NCBI GenBank assembly: GCA_031385545.1 | Contig: JANNBN010000166.1 | Coordinates: 1-64,000 of the forward strand | From: JANNBN01 sp031385545 | Lineage (GTDB): Bacteria > Actinomycetota > Acidimicrobiia > Acidimicrobiales > JANYDT01 | Reading direction: 5' to 3' | DNA length: 64,000 nt | Shown here: positions 33,851 through 43,042 of the stretch, piece by piece | Layout of the letters: the number at the start of each line of letters is the position of its first letter | How positions within the stretch are numbered: the stretch's first letter is position 1 | The notes under the pieces: model-generated | Told to the model about the DNA's origin: nothing | The model's input: the letters and a program-made list of their open reading frames with translations, nothing else | Databases searched by the model: none | Translations under genes and position numbers: made by a program

Positions 33851-35062
33851 GTGAGTCGGGTCGCGTGGTTCAACTGCTTTTCCGGAATCAGTGCCGACAT
33901 GGCGCTGGCCGCGCTCATCGACGCTGGCGCGCCGTTGGAGGAAATCGAAGACATCCTCGACCGCCTGCCGGTGTCGGGGTGGGACCTGTCGCTTGAGCCC
34001 GTGCAACGCGCCGGTCTGGGCGCCACCAACGTGCTGATCTTCACCGCTGACGACACGTCCGTGGTCCGTACCTACACACACATCGTCGGGCTGCTTGAAC
34101 AGGCGACGCTGCCCGATCGGGTCACCGCCCGCTGCATGCAGGTCTTCGCTGCGTTCGCCGAAGCGCAGAGTCATCTCGCTCGCGCCCAACAGCTCACGTT
34201 TCAAGAGACGTGCGACCTGCGATCCATCGTCACGATCATCGCGGCGTGCGCTGCACTCGAAGTGCTCGGCATCGACGACATCGAATCCACTCCGCTCGCA
34301 CAGGGAAACGGGGTGGCGGCCGTCGCCGATGGAGGTTTCGAGCCGGTGCCGTCACCGTTGGTCATGGCGCTGCTCACCGCTCGTAATGTGCCCACCACAG
34401 GCCGAGACATCGCTGAACACCTCACCACGCCGACGGGTGCAGCTTTCATCAGCGCGCTGAGCGCTCGATTCGGCCCGATGCCTTCCATGACCACCGCAGC
34501 AATCGGCTACGGCGCCGGTCAGAAGTCCTTCGACGGCATGCCCAACGTGGTGCAGGTGTCCATCGGCGAACGGTCGCCGGTCGATCGCCGCGGTCGGCGG
34601 CTCACGATCATCGAAACCAACGTCGAAGACGCCACCGGCGAGGTGCTCGCGCATACGGTGGAGCAGCTCATCGGAGCCGGTGCCATCGATGCATGGATTA
34701 CCGGCGGCACCGGCAAGCGTGGAAGACCGATGCATGTCGTAAGCGCGCTTTGCAATCCGGCCATGGCCGAGAACCTCGGCACCATTCTGATGGCCGAGAC
34801 CGGTTCGCTCGGGGTTCGCAGTTCATCCGTTGACCGGTGGCAGGCCGACCGGACGTTCGCCGAGGTCGACATCGAGGGTTACCCGGTGCGTATCAAGGTC
34901 GGCCCCGGCCGGGCCAAGGCCGACTTCGACGATGCCGCCGCTGTTGCGGCGAAGACTGGTGTGCCGGTGCGCGAAGTCATCGCCAAGGCCGAAACGGCGT
35001 TCCGCCGGGCATCAGAGGTCCGGATGCTGCACCCCGCCCAGCAGCAGTTCGACGACCGCTGA
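33851..35062 (+). CDS. larC: LarC, nickel-pincer cofactor nickel insertase
   Basis: 403 residues from GTG 33851, ten bases after the fusion gene. VAWFNCFSGISADMALAALIDAG matches the LarC N-terminus, LAQGNGVAAVADGGFEPVPSP and TPTGAAFISAL the middle, and IETNVEDATGEVLAHTVEQL the C-terminal part. LarC inserts nickel into the pyridinium-bisthiocarboxylate mononucleotide cofactor of LarA-type racemases. It is a single continuous frame, unlike lactobacilli where larC is split by a frameshift. LarA, LarB and LarE are not in this window. Confidence 0.9.
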   Translation: MSRVAWFNCFSGISADMALAALIDAGAPLEEIEDILDRLPVSGWDLSLEPVQRAGLGATNVLIFTADDTSVVRTYTHIVGLLEQATLPDRVTARCMQVFAAFAEAQSHLARAQQLTFQETCDLRSIVTIIAACAALEVLGIDDIESTPLAQGNGVAAVADGGFEPVPSPLVMALLTARNVPTTGRDIAEHLTTPTGAAFISALSARFGPMPSMTTAAIGYGAGQKSFDGMPNVVQVSIGERSPVDRRGRRLTIIETNVEDATGEVLAHTVEQLIGAGAIDAWITGGTGKRGRPMHVVSALCNPAMAENLGTILMAETGSLGVRSSSVDRWQADRTFAEVDIEGYPVRIKVGPGRAKADFDDAAAVAAKTGVPVREVIAKAETAFRRASEVRMLHPAQQQFDDR

Positions 35063-35075
35063 TCCAGGCCGCCGT

Positions 35076-35108
35076 CGATCCGCCGCCGATCCGCCGCCGA
35101 TCCGCCGC
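35076..35108. repeat. 11-bp tandem repeat after larC
   Basis: GATCCGCCGCC occurs three times in a row just behind the larC stop, after a related imperfect unit. It is not coding. It may simply be slippage-prone sequence. Confidence 0.8.
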
Positions 35109-35179
35109 CGTTCATCGTGCGCACAGGCGCTCTCAGCGCTACCCCGTGAACAAGTTCGAGGCAACTCCGCCGAGGACCG

Positions 35180-36073
35180 CTACAGCAGCGAACCGAGCAG
35201 CTCGCGCGTTCGGGCGTTTTCTGCTGAGGAACCGAATACGTTGGCTACCAGTTCGGTGGCTCCGGCATCGGCCATCCGCTTGATTGCCGCTGCCACCGTC
35301 CGTTCGTCGCCGATGGCGGCGATGTCCGCCGGGCCAGCTGCGCCTTCGCGGTCCAGTACGGCTCGGTACGACGGAAGCTGCCCGTAGATCGCGAACTCCT
35401 TCGCCGCCCGGACCCGAGCCCCTTCCACATCGGAGGTGACACAGACAGGTAGCCCCACCATGGTCTTCGGCTGAGGGCGGCCAACAGCAGTTGCCGCCGC
35501 AGTCATCACAGGGATGATGTGGTCCTGCACGGTGCGCGGGCCGGTCATCCACGTCACGGTTCCGTCGGCCATGGTGCCAGCTAGTTTCAGCATCGCCGGT
35601 GCCAACGCCGCTATGAAGACCGGACACGGCGGAGCATCGGGAGCTGACACACTGCCGCGGAACGTCAGGGACTCGCCGCTGACCGACACCGCGCGGTCAT
35701 TAATAAGCGGACAGAGTATCGAGAGGTATTCCTTCATGTGGGCAGCAGGTCTGGCGAACGACATGCCGTACATGCCTTCGATCACCACCTTGTGCGAGAG
35801 CCCGATCCCGAGCATGAGACGGCCCTTGGTGGCATCGTTCGCGGCCAACGCCATCTGCGCCATGGTCATCGGATGACGCGGGTAGGTAGGAACGACAGCT
35901 GTTCCGAACATGATCCCGGGGACTTCTCTACCCGCGACCGCGATTGCGGTCAGCGTCTCCATTCCGAAGATCTGCGGGCTCCAGACCGAATGGAAGCCTT
36001 CGTCGGCCACCGCTGCGCATTGAGCCACGTAGGAATCGATCGTTGACGGATTGAGGAAAATGCCGATGCGCAT
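35180..36073 (-). CDS. LLM-class (F420-dependent type) flavin oxidoreductase
   Basis: 297 residues from ATG 36073. MRIGIFLNPSTIDSYVAQC, GTAVVPTYPRHPMTMAQMAL, GRLMLGIGLSHKVVIEGMYG and VFIAALAPAMLKLAGTMADG are hallmarks of the luciferase-like monooxygenase fold of the F420-using actinobacterial branch. The substrate is not predictable. Length is typical. Converges on larC with a 117-bp gap; element B lies between it and the upstream gluQ gene. Confidence 0.88.
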   Translation of the reverse strand: MRIGIFLNPSTIDSYVAQCAAVADEGFHSVWSPQIFGMETLTAIAVAGREVPGIMFGTAVVPTYPRHPMTMAQMALAANDATKGRLMLGIGLSHKVVIEGMYGMSFARPAAHMKEYLSILCPLINDRAVSVSGESLTFRGSVSAPDAPPCPVFIAALAPAMLKLAGTMADGTVTWMTGPRTVQDHIIPVMTAAATAVGRPQPKTMVGLPVCVTSDVEGARVRAAKEFAIYGQLPSYRAVLDREGAAGPADIAAIGDERTVAAAIKRMADAGATELVANVFGSSAENARTRELLGSLL

Positions 36074-36151
36074 CAGTGCATCGTGGTGGAGCAGTTCATC
36101 CAGCGCAACTCAGATCGCAGGGAAACCGTGCCCGGGGCGGCGCCACCCCCT

Positions 36152-36268
36152 TCTCCAACGTTGGCTCGTCAGCAACCAACGTGTCATAAAGCGGCCAGTG
36201 GGAGCGCTACCAACCCACCGTTGGTTGCTGGGAGACCAACGTTGGCTGCCGGGGAAACAAGGTTGGAG
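36152..36268. repeat. Folded intergenic repeat element, copy B (CCAACGTTGG-rich)
   Basis: It shares ordered sequence blocks with 24260-24385. Outer arms CTCCAAC (36153-36159) and GTTGGAG (36262-36268) are complementary, and AGCAACCAACG (36171-36181) pairs exactly with CGTTGGTTGCT (36219-36229). The palindrome CCAACGTTGG occurs twice. It fills the gap between the gluQ stop and the oxidoreductase start. Confidence 0.6.
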
Positions 36269-36291
36269 CGGGCGACGTGCGGGTTTCCTCC

Positions 36292-37248
36292 TCAGAGGCC
36301 TGACGCAGGGAACGCCCACGGTTCTCGTGGGATGCGATCGAGGGCGAACGAATCCAGCAGGTCGGCAGCTTCAGCAATGGGCTGGAAGTCGGGCCGAAGC
36401 CCGAGACTGATCGCCAGGTAGCCCAGAACCGATGGTGCATCGACGCCGAGAACAGCAAGGTCAGCGAGTGTCACCGCCCCATCGCGTTTTGCCAGTCGCT
36501 CACCCGACTGGTTCACCACCAACGGCACGTGCGCAAATTGCGGGGTTGGCAGACCAAGCAGATCCCCGAGGTGTGACTGGCGCGGCGTTGAGGACAGGAG
36601 ATCATCGGCACGCACGACGGTTCCCACTTGTTGGTCCGCATCGTCGACCACGACGGCGAGGTTATATGCCCACATACCATCATTGCGACGCAGGACGAAG
36701 TCGTCGATCGGAAACTGGCGAACTCCGGCCACCAGGTCGTGAAACTGGCCGGTCGCTGCCTGGGCTCGAAGGCGAAGAGCCGGCGGGCGACCTGACCGAG
36801 CGCGGGCGGACCGCTCGTCGGTCGTCAGCAAGGCACAGGTCCCCGGGTAGCGGCCTCCGAGCTGCGCGCCGTTCGGAGCTTGCGTTGCGGATTGGATTTC
36901 CCTGCGCGTACAGAAGCACTCGTAGACGAGCCCGCTCTTGCGCAGTCGCTGCAACGCCCCTTCGTACAGTCCGCCGCGCGCAGACTGGAACACCACTTCG
37001 CCATCCCACTCCAACCCGAGCGCGGCCAGATCTCGCAGCTGCACTGCGGCGTGCTCTCGCCGCGAGGCGACGGTGTCGAGGTCCTCCATCCGCACCACGA
37101 ATCGGGCGCCGCGTGACCGCGCTAGCAACCATGCAACAAGTGCGGTTCGCAGATTCCCGATGTGAAGCGAGCCCGTCGGCGACGGTGCAAACCGGCCGTT
37201 CCACGTTGCCACCTCACCCGCAGCGGAAAGTGATGTCGGGTCTGTCAC
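36292..37248 (-). CDS. gluQ: Glutamyl-Q tRNA(Asp) synthetase
   Basis: 318 residues from GTG 37248 (AAGG eight bases upstream); the longer frame would run into dusB. RFAPSPTGSLHIGNLRTALV contains the HIGH-like motif and LAKRDGAVTL the KMSKS-like loop. YECFCTRREI supplies zinc ligands of the GluX branch. The anticodon-binding domain of true GluRS is missing, as in GluQ-RS, which glutamylates queuosine at position 34 of tRNA(Asp). Divergent from dusB, another tRNA-modification gene, with only 31 bp between starts. Confidence 0.93.
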   Translation of the reverse strand: MTDPTSLSAAGEVATWNGRFAPSPTGSLHIGNLRTALVAWLLARSRGARFVVRMEDLDTVASRREHAAVQLRDLAALGLEWDGEVVFQSARGGLYEGALQRLRKSGLVYECFCTRREIQSATQAPNGAQLGGRYPGTCALLTTDERSARARSGRPPALRLRAQAATGQFHDLVAGVRQFPIDDFVLRRNDGMWAYNLAVVVDDADQQVGTVVRADDLLSSTPRQSHLGDLLGLPTPQFAHVPLVVNQSGERLAKRDGAVTLADLAVLGVDAPSVLGYLAISLGLRPDFQPIAEAADLLDSFALDRIPREPWAFPASGL

Positions 37249-37279
37249 CGTGCCAGCCTTGCAGCCGTAGGCTGGTGTG

Positions 37280-38401
37280 ATGTCCCTGCGCATCGGCCCG
37301 CTGACGCTCGACGTTCCCGTGGTGCTGGCCCCCATGGCCGGCGTGACCAACGCGGCGTTCCGTTCCATCTGTCGGGAATACGGAGCAGGGCTCTACGTGT
37401 CCGAGATGATGATGGCCCGGGCACTGCTCAACCGCGACGGGCTTCGTAGCTGGCAACGGGCCGCATTCGCACCGGACGAATCACCGCGCTCGATGCAGCT
37501 CTACGGCACCGATGCGTCTGTTGTCGGCGAAGCGGTCCGCATGCTGTGTGCCAACGACATGGTCGACCACATCGACATGAACTTCGGCTGCCCGGCACCC
37601 AAGGTGACCCGCAAAGGTGGGGGTTCCGCTGTCCCAGCCCGCCCCGGGCTGTTGCGGGCCATCGTCCGGGCCGCGGTCCAAGCTGCTCAGCCCTACGGAA
37701 TCCCCGTCACCATCAAGTTCCGCATCGGCATCGATGACTCGCTCACCACCATGCTCACAACAGGCAGCATCGGCGAGGACGAAGGCGTTGCAGCAATTGC
37801 ACTGCATGCCCGCACAGCCGAACAGCGCTACAGCGGACACGCTCAGTGGGAAGCGATTGCCGAGTTGAAACAGCACGTTCGCAGCATCCCCGTGCTCGGC
37901 AACGGTGACATCTGGGACGCGCAGGATGCGCTCGACATGATGCGCAAAACCGGCTGCGACGGTGTGGTCGTCGGCCGCGGGTGCCTGGGCCGGCCATGGC
38001 TGTTCCGCGATCTCGTCGAAGCCTTCAACGGCCGCCCCATCCCGCCGGCACCGACCGCTGGCGAGGTCATCCCCGTCATGGTCGACCACGCCCGTCGCCT
38101 GGTGGAATGGTCAGGACCGCAGGGCATCCGAGACTTCCGCAAACATCCCGGCTGGTATCTCACCGGATACCCGGTCGGCTCCGACGTGCGCCGCAGACTC
38201 GCCAACGTGAGCTCACTCGACGAACTCGACGACATCGTGGCCACCATCGACCCCGCAGCCGTGCTCCCCGACGGCCCCACCATCCCCCGCGGCCACACCA
38301 CACCACCCCGACCCGTGCATCTCCCCCACGGTTGGCTGGACCATCCCGACGACGCCACTCCCCCGTCACCGGAAGCCGACGAGATCGTCTCAGGCGGCTG
38401 A
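37280..38401 (+). CDS. dusB: tRNA-dihydrouridine synthase (DusB type)
   Basis: 373 residues from ATG 37280 (GTG 37277 directly before it is an alternative). VVLAPMAGVTNAAFRSICRE, MNFGCPAPKV with the catalytic Cys, and IPVLGNGDIWDAQDALDMM with GVVVGRGCLGRPWLF are DusB motifs. FMN-dependent reduction of uridine in the tRNA D-loop. The C-terminal 50 residues are a Pro/His-rich extension without motif. A stem-loop at 38444-38472 follows. Confidence 0.95.
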   Translation: MSLRIGPLTLDVPVVLAPMAGVTNAAFRSICREYGAGLYVSEMMMARALLNRDGLRSWQRAAFAPDESPRSMQLYGTDASVVGEAVRMLCANDMVDHIDMNFGCPAPKVTRKGGGSAVPARPGLLRAIVRAAVQAAQPYGIPVTIKFRIGIDDSLTTMLTTGSIGEDEGVAAIALHARTAEQRYSGHAQWEAIAELKQHVRSIPVLGNGDIWDAQDALDMMRKTGCDGVVVGRGCLGRPWLFRDLVEAFNGRPIPPAPTAGEVIPVMVDHARRLVEWSGPQGIRDFRKHPGWYLTGYPVGSDVRRRLANVSSLDELDDIVATIDPAAVLPDGPTIPRGHTTPPRPVHLPHGWLDHPDDATPPSPEADEIVSGG

Positions 38402-38443
38402 GCATGACGGCCGCGAGAGAGGTTGCCCCCAATCCTGGGGCAG

Positions 38444-38472
38444 AACACCTCGGAGTACGCAACCGAGGTGTT
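38444..38472. terminator. Stem-loop between dusB and maf
   Basis: AACACCTCGG (38444-38453) and CCGAGGTGTT (38463-38472) form a perfect 10-bp stem with a nine-base loop. It may terminate or attenuate dusB transcription before maf; no long T-run follows. Confidence 0.5.
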
Positions 38473-38501
38473 TCGCCGCATCGGACGCCGCCATCCTCCC
38501 G

Positions 38502-39119
38502 ATGATCCAGCGACGTCACCTGGTTCTCGCCTCTGCCTCACCCCGCCGCCTCGACCTGTTGGGGGCACTCGGGGTCCCTTTCGCCGTGCGTCCGGCCGAC
38601 CTCGACGAGACCCCGCACCCCGATGAACCGGCCGATCGGTACGTGGGCCGTCTGGCGATCGAAAAGGCACAGGCAGTCGCCCGCCCCGGCGAACTTGTTC
38701 TCGCCGCCGACACCACCGTGGCGCTGGATGGTGAGATCCTCGGCAAACCGCTGGACGCTGACGATGCAGTGAACATGTTGACGCGCCTCGTGGGTCGACC
38801 GCACCAGGTCCACACGGGCATGGCGCTCGTCGACGGATCCACGGGCACCGTGCTGGAACACATCGTCGACACCACTCAGGTGTTCATGCGCGCAGCGGAC
38901 GCGGAAACCATCGGCTGGTACGTGCGCACCGGCGAACCGCTGGACAAGGCGGGTAGCTACGGCCTGCAAGGAATCGGGGCTGTGCTGGTGGACCGAATCG
39001 ATGGCAACGCGCACACGGTGGTGGGCCTCACGATGACCGTGGTGCACCGCTGGCTGCAGTTGCACCTCACAGGTGTTGATTCATCCGTCACCAACCTGCC
39101 TTCTTGGAGGGTTTCGTGA
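38502..39119 (+). CDS. maf: Maf-family nucleoside triphosphate pyrophosphatase
   Basis: 205 residues from ATG 38502. LVLASASPRRLDLLGALGV is the diagnostic N-terminal motif, followed by EKAQAVA, LAADTTVALDGEILGKP and GEPLDKAGSYGLQG. It hydrolyses non-canonical or excess pyrimidine triphosphates, limiting misincorporation and affecting septation. About 14 bp separate its stop from the convergent secreted-protein gene. Confidence 0.95.
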   Translation: MIQRRHLVLASASPRRLDLLGALGVPFAVRPADLDETPHPDEPADRYVGRLAIEKAQAVARPGELVLAADTTVALDGEILGKPLDADDAVNMLTRLVGRPHQVHTGMALVDGSTGTVLEHIVDTTQVFMRAADAETIGWYVRTGEPLDKAGSYGLQGIGAVLVDRIDGNAHTVVGLTMTVVHRWLQLHLTGVDSSVTNLPSWRVS

Positions 39120-39133
39120 CGGATGGACGGGCG

Positions 39134-40516
39134 CTAAACGACCCGCAGGATGAACGGGACTTGCGTGATCTGCGTCCCGCTCTGTGCGTTGAGGGCCATG
39201 TTGTACACGCCCTTCGGCGTTGAACCCGTGGTGGTGACCACCACGAACATGCGGCCGTCAGATGTGGTGAGGATCGTGTTGGAAGCACCGGAGGGCGTAC
39301 CGGACACCGTGTACGACGGTGTGGTGATGCCCCCGACGGCCGAGTAGATGATCTGATAGTTGGCGACACCGCCCTGGGTGACCGAGGTATCGAACGTTGC
39401 CAAGGTGACGAGCGGCTTGGACGAAATGGTGATCGCCGGCGACAATCCCTGAATGTACGGTCCGCTGACGCCACGGACGAAGACGGTGTAGTCAGCGGAC
39501 GGCGTGGTTGACGCAAAGGTGATCTGGAACGTGGCGAATGAATTGGTCCGAACACTTGGAGGCGTCAGCGTTGCCCCGTTCGGCAGGCCGGTGACGGTCA
39601 CCTCGACCTCGGGGATCGGCAACCCACCCGAACTGACCAGCTGCACCTTCAGCGTTGCTGCGCCTCCGGGAGCCGACCGGGGAGGGTCGAACGCAGCCGA
39701 CAACGCGAACGGACCGACGGGACTGATGCGAAGCACGACCGGGACCTGACGGACCTTGTCGCCGTCGACAGCTCGGATGACGATCGGGAGGTCACCCCTC
39801 GCTGCCCCGAGTGCTGCTGCGAGCACCAGGTTCGTGCCGGTTCGCGAAGACGCATTGACGAACGCGCCTGTCACCCCGGTCGGCAGACCGACCACCTCGA
39901 AGCGCGGGGCACCGGTGTACCCGCCTGTCGGGTTGACGAAGACGCCGATGACAGCGGATCCCCCGGTGACCATGTTGACCAGCGGCTGGTCGACGCTGAC
40001 CGTGAAGTCCCCCGACGGAAGCGGCGCTGCCGGGGGTGGTGGCGGCGGGGTGACCTGGGGGCCGGCTGGTGCGATGATACGGACCGTGCCGATGACGGTT
40101 CGGGTGCGGCCGCCGCCCGTGGCGCTGACGGACACCTGCCCGAGGGCACCGGTCGCTCCCGCTGCGACTGCCACCGTGACGCTGGCACCGCCTGGTGCGA
40201 GTTGGACCGCAGTCCCGACCGTTGGCAATGCCGACGTGACCCGGTACGTGAGCGCGCTGCGGAACTTTCGACCACGGTTGACCGCCACTCGCAGGGTCGC
40301 CGATGACCCAGGTGTCAGCGAAACCGAGGCTGGGCTGAGCCTCAGCGAAAAGTCTCTTGCCGAAACCGCCGACGCGGGTGCGACCCCAAGCAGCGCAAGT
40401 CCGACGAAAGACGCTATCACCAGGCCCACGACGACGTCGGTGCCTCCCTGACGCGCTGCTGACCGCGGTGACAGCCTGAGACTCTTGATCTGTCGAGTTG
40501 TCCTGATCGATCGCAT
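39134..40516 (-). CDS. Secreted Ig-like repeat protein
   Basis: 460 residues from ATG 40516. A long basic n-region precedes a signal segment (VVVGLVIASFVGLALLGVAPASA). The mature part is made of about four Ig-like beta modules of 85-100 residues, each with a SVSLTPGSSATLRV-like or PGGAATLKVQL-like strand pair and a GLPxGxT turn (GLPTGVTGAF, GLPNGATLTP, GTPSGASNTI). A PPPPPPAAPLP hinge separates module one. No enzyme motif and no sorting signal is seen; likely an extracellular or wall-associated structural protein. Confidence 0.75.
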   Translation of the reverse strand: MRSIRTTRQIKSLRLSPRSAARQGGTDVVVGLVIASFVGLALLGVAPASAVSARDFSLRLSPASVSLTPGSSATLRVAVNRGRKFRSALTYRVTSALPTVGTAVQLAPGGASVTVAVAAGATGALGQVSVSATGGGRTRTVIGTVRIIAPAGPQVTPPPPPPAAPLPSGDFTVSVDQPLVNMVTGGSAVIGVFVNPTGGYTGAPRFEVVGLPTGVTGAFVNASSRTGTNLVLAAALGAARGDLPIVIRAVDGDKVRQVPVVLRISPVGPFALSAAFDPPRSAPGGAATLKVQLVSSGGLPIPEVEVTVTGLPNGATLTPPSVRTNSFATFQITFASTTPSADYTVFVRGVSGPYIQGLSPAITISSKPLVTLATFDTSVTQGGVANYQIIYSAVGGITTPSYTVSGTPSGASNTILTTSDGRMFVVVTTTGSTPKGVYNMALNAQSGTQITQVPFILRVV

Positions 40517-40622
40517 GGCGTGCCTTTCGCCGGGGGGCGTGTGTCCGCAGACTACCCAGTGCGCTTGCGAATCGAACTTCCAATCACTTCATCCTGTTCA
40601 GCGTGTTGCCGATGCACCCCGG

Positions 40623-41840
40623 GTGAGCCCGTTGCACCCTCCAACCGACTCTTCGGCGCGGCTTCCCAGGCAGCGGTCGGCTAGGCCCGATCTCGCGCAC
40701 AGAAGCGCATGGCTGACACTCACGATGGCTGCACTCGTCGCTGTGGTCCAGACGACTCTTGCGGTCTTCAAAACCGGACTGTGGGCTGGCGACCTCCCCG
40801 CGTACCTTGTGGGGTGGCGTCTGTCGCGCAACCCCGACCAGTTGTACAACCTCGGGGCGCAGCGGGCGATGGCGGGAATTGTTTTGGGGCGACCGACGGC
40901 TGTCCCAGCGTGTCCCTTCAACTATCCACCCCACCTCGCAGCCCTTGGCCGGTTGTTACCGCCGATGAGTTACGACGGCGCAGTCACCGCGTGGCTGATC
41001 GTCTCAGGAATGCTGCTGATTGCGTTGGTCGTGACGTGGTCCTGGCTGCTGCGATATCGGACACCTATACCGATCGCCGTGCTGGCTTCACCTCCGGTAG
41101 CCGTGTCACTGCTCACCGGTTCCATTCTTCCGATCGCCGCCGCCGGTGCGCTTGCTGCGGTCGTTGCGGTACAGCGAACCGGTCATCGGTGGACGGTGAT
41201 AGGTGCGATCGGCTGGATCGCCGTCGCCACCAAACCTCACCTGGCTGTGGTTCTCGCTTTGATCTGTTTGGTGCTGGCCACGCGCCGGACAGCGACGACG
41301 CTCCTGGCCGCCGCCCCCGTGATCTTCCTTGCGCCAACCCTGCTTCTCGGCCCGCGGGTCTGGACGTCGTGGATCACCTTTCTTGGTCAGTTCTCGCGTT
41401 CGACCGAAGGCGACCTGATGTGCCGAGTTCCGCGGATGGCACCGAATATCGAAGGCATCCTGACCAGAGCCGGGTGGTCGCCACCCGTCGGCCTCGTGTG
41501 GGCAGGCTACGGGGCAACAATCGTTTGTCTCTTGCTGTGGGTGGCGCTCTCCCGACCAGGCATTGCGCTGGCGTGCACGTTGGGGGCAGCGCTGGTGCCG
41601 CTGACGGCCCCCCACGCAAACCCCCAGGACCTGTTGCTCTGTCTTCCGCTGTTGGTGATTCCTGCAGCAAGTCCGATAAGTCACAGCCGAAGAACGATCG
41701 CTTGGGCCGTCGCGGTTGCGATGATCCTGCTCCTGGGTACCGACAGGTTCACCGTGGCCGTTGAACTCGGAGTCGCCGCGGCCGTTGTCGTCCTCTTCGT
41801 TCGCTCCTTCACACACCGCAGGCTGCGGGTCGTCACATGA
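40623..41840 (+). CDS. DUF2029-like GT87-type membrane mannosyltransferase
   Basis: 405 residues if started at GTG 40623; ATG 40725 would begin right before the first helix. About ten membrane segments. WAGDLPAYLVGWRLSRNPDQLYN after helix one carries the acidic residues, and CPFNYPPHLAALG and ATKPHLAVVLALICLVL are typical of the DUF2029 (GT87) polyprenyl-phosphomannose-dependent family. Adds a mannose or arabinose-like sugar to lipid-anchored glycans on the outer face. Its stop overlaps the next GT-C gene (ATGA). Confidence 0.82.
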   Translation: MSPLHPPTDSSARLPRQRSARPDLAHRSAWLTLTMAALVAVVQTTLAVFKTGLWAGDLPAYLVGWRLSRNPDQLYNLGAQRAMAGIVLGRPTAVPACPFNYPPHLAALGRLLPPMSYDGAVTAWLIVSGMLLIALVVTWSWLLRYRTPIPIAVLASPPVAVSLLTGSILPIAAAGALAAVVAVQRTGHRWTVIGAIGWIAVATKPHLAVVLALICLVLATRRTATTLLAAAPVIFLAPTLLLGPRVWTSWITFLGQFSRSTEGDLMCRVPRMAPNIEGILTRAGWSPPVGLVWAGYGATIVCLLLWVALSRPGIALACTLGAALVPLTAPHANPQDLLLCLPLLVIPAASPISHSRRTIAWAVAVAMILLLGTDRFTVAVELGVAAAVVVLFVRSFTHRRLRVVT

Positions 41841-42991
41841 GCTTGGCGGCACGTGCAGACTCTGCTTCGACACTTAAACTCCGGCTCTCGCCAGTTGCGG
41901 TGTTCGTGTTCGCGTCGCGAATCGCCCTGACTGCTGCAGCAATCGCTGGCGCACGCTCACGAGTAGGCGGACCGAACGAGGGGGTCGGCGGCACGGGGCC
42001 TGGCTGGATGCGGGCATGGACCTCTTACGATGCGAACTGGTACGTCGAGATCGCACGTGCTGGCTACGACCGGCCTCCCACCACTGCGTTCTTCCCGGTC
42101 ATGCCGATGTTGATGCGACTCGCCTCGCCCCTCGTCGGTCTGGTGACGCGAACCGATGGCGAGCTTTCTCTAGCGATCAGCGGCATTCTCATCTCAACGA
42201 TTGCGTTCGCGTGCGCGCTGGTGCTCATTCACCGCGAGACCACCGACGCGTATTCCCAAACTGTTGCAGACCGCTCGATCCTGGTCCTCGCCCTTTTGCC
42301 GTTCGCGCTGACATGGCAAGCGGTCTACACCGAGTCGTTGACGTTGCTCTTGCTTGCGCTTCTGTGGATGGCCCTGCGGCGGCGACAGACGATCCCTGCA
42401 GTCGCAGCGGCCATTGCCGTCGGTGCGACCCGTTCAGTAGGTATCCCAATCGGGATCGGGTTACTGCTGGCGCAACTCGGTTGGCCGTTTCTGCAACGCC
42501 GACGGCCAAGGTGGGACGAGACCTTGGCTGGCGGCGCGGCGTTGCTGTCATCGGGTGCGGCTCTGGTGTGGTTAGGACGCGAAGGGGGAGGAGTCGGGGC
42601 GCAGGCCTACTTCGGGCGCGCACTTTCGTGCCCGTGGGTGCCCGTGTGGCGCGATTTGACCGGAGTTGGCGGCTACCAACTGGGGTCCATCACCAGTCTG
42701 CTCGCCATTGGCGTAGGGACCGCTTTCATCTGTGCGCGTCACGAACCGCCCGAGTGGCGAATCGCAGTGGCCGTGATGTTCCTCATGCACCTCACCATGG
42801 CAAGGCAAGTCCCCGCCTACACGATCGGCGCGGCCCGCTACCTGATGCCGATGTACCCGGTGGCCGTCTGGCTTGCCCGCTATTCAACACGGCTGAGCAG
42901 ACCCGTGCTCGTCGGGTGTGGCACCCTCGCCATCGCAACCGCCCTGATATGCGCGTACGGGGCGGGCCAGGGCGCGTTCAACCTCGGCTGA
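41837..42991 (+). CDS. GT-C membrane glycosyltransferase (PIG-V/mannosyltransferase-like)
   Basis: 384 residues from ATG 41837, coupled to the upstream GT87-like gene. WTSYDANWYVEIARAGY in the first outer loop holds the acidic-aromatic motif of PIG-V-like (GT76) enzymes, and FFPVMPMLMRLAS matches the FFPLYP-type motif. Eight or more helices follow, and a late HLTMARQVPAYTIGAARYL segment is conserved in this group. Predicted to transfer a sugar from a polyprenyl-phosphate donor. Confidence 0.82.
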   Translation: MSLAARADSASTLKLRLSPVAVFVFASRIALTAAAIAGARSRVGGPNEGVGGTGPGWMRAWTSYDANWYVEIARAGYDRPPTTAFFPVMPMLMRLASPLVGLVTRTDGELSLAISGILISTIAFACALVLIHRETTDAYSQTVADRSILVLALLPFALTWQAVYTESLTLLLLALLWMALRRRQTIPAVAAAIAVGATRSVGIPIGIGLLLAQLGWPFLQRRRPRWDETLAGGAALLSSGAALVWLGREGGGVGAQAYFGRALSCPWVPVWRDLTGVGGYQLGSITSLLAIGVGTAFICARHEPPEWRIAVAVMFLMHLTMARQVPAYTIGAARYLMPMYPVAVWLARYSTRLSRPVLVGCGTLAIATALICAYGAGQGAFNLG

Positions 42992-43042
42992 CTCAAGGTT
43001 CAGCCATGCTGCACCACCCGTGCCGCGCCTGGATTCGGGCTG

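Noticed and set aside
24260..36268. attC-like integron recombination sites
   Set aside because: The CCAACGTTGG arms do not fit RYYYAAC/GTTRRRY at the expected positions, and no cassette array or integrase is present.
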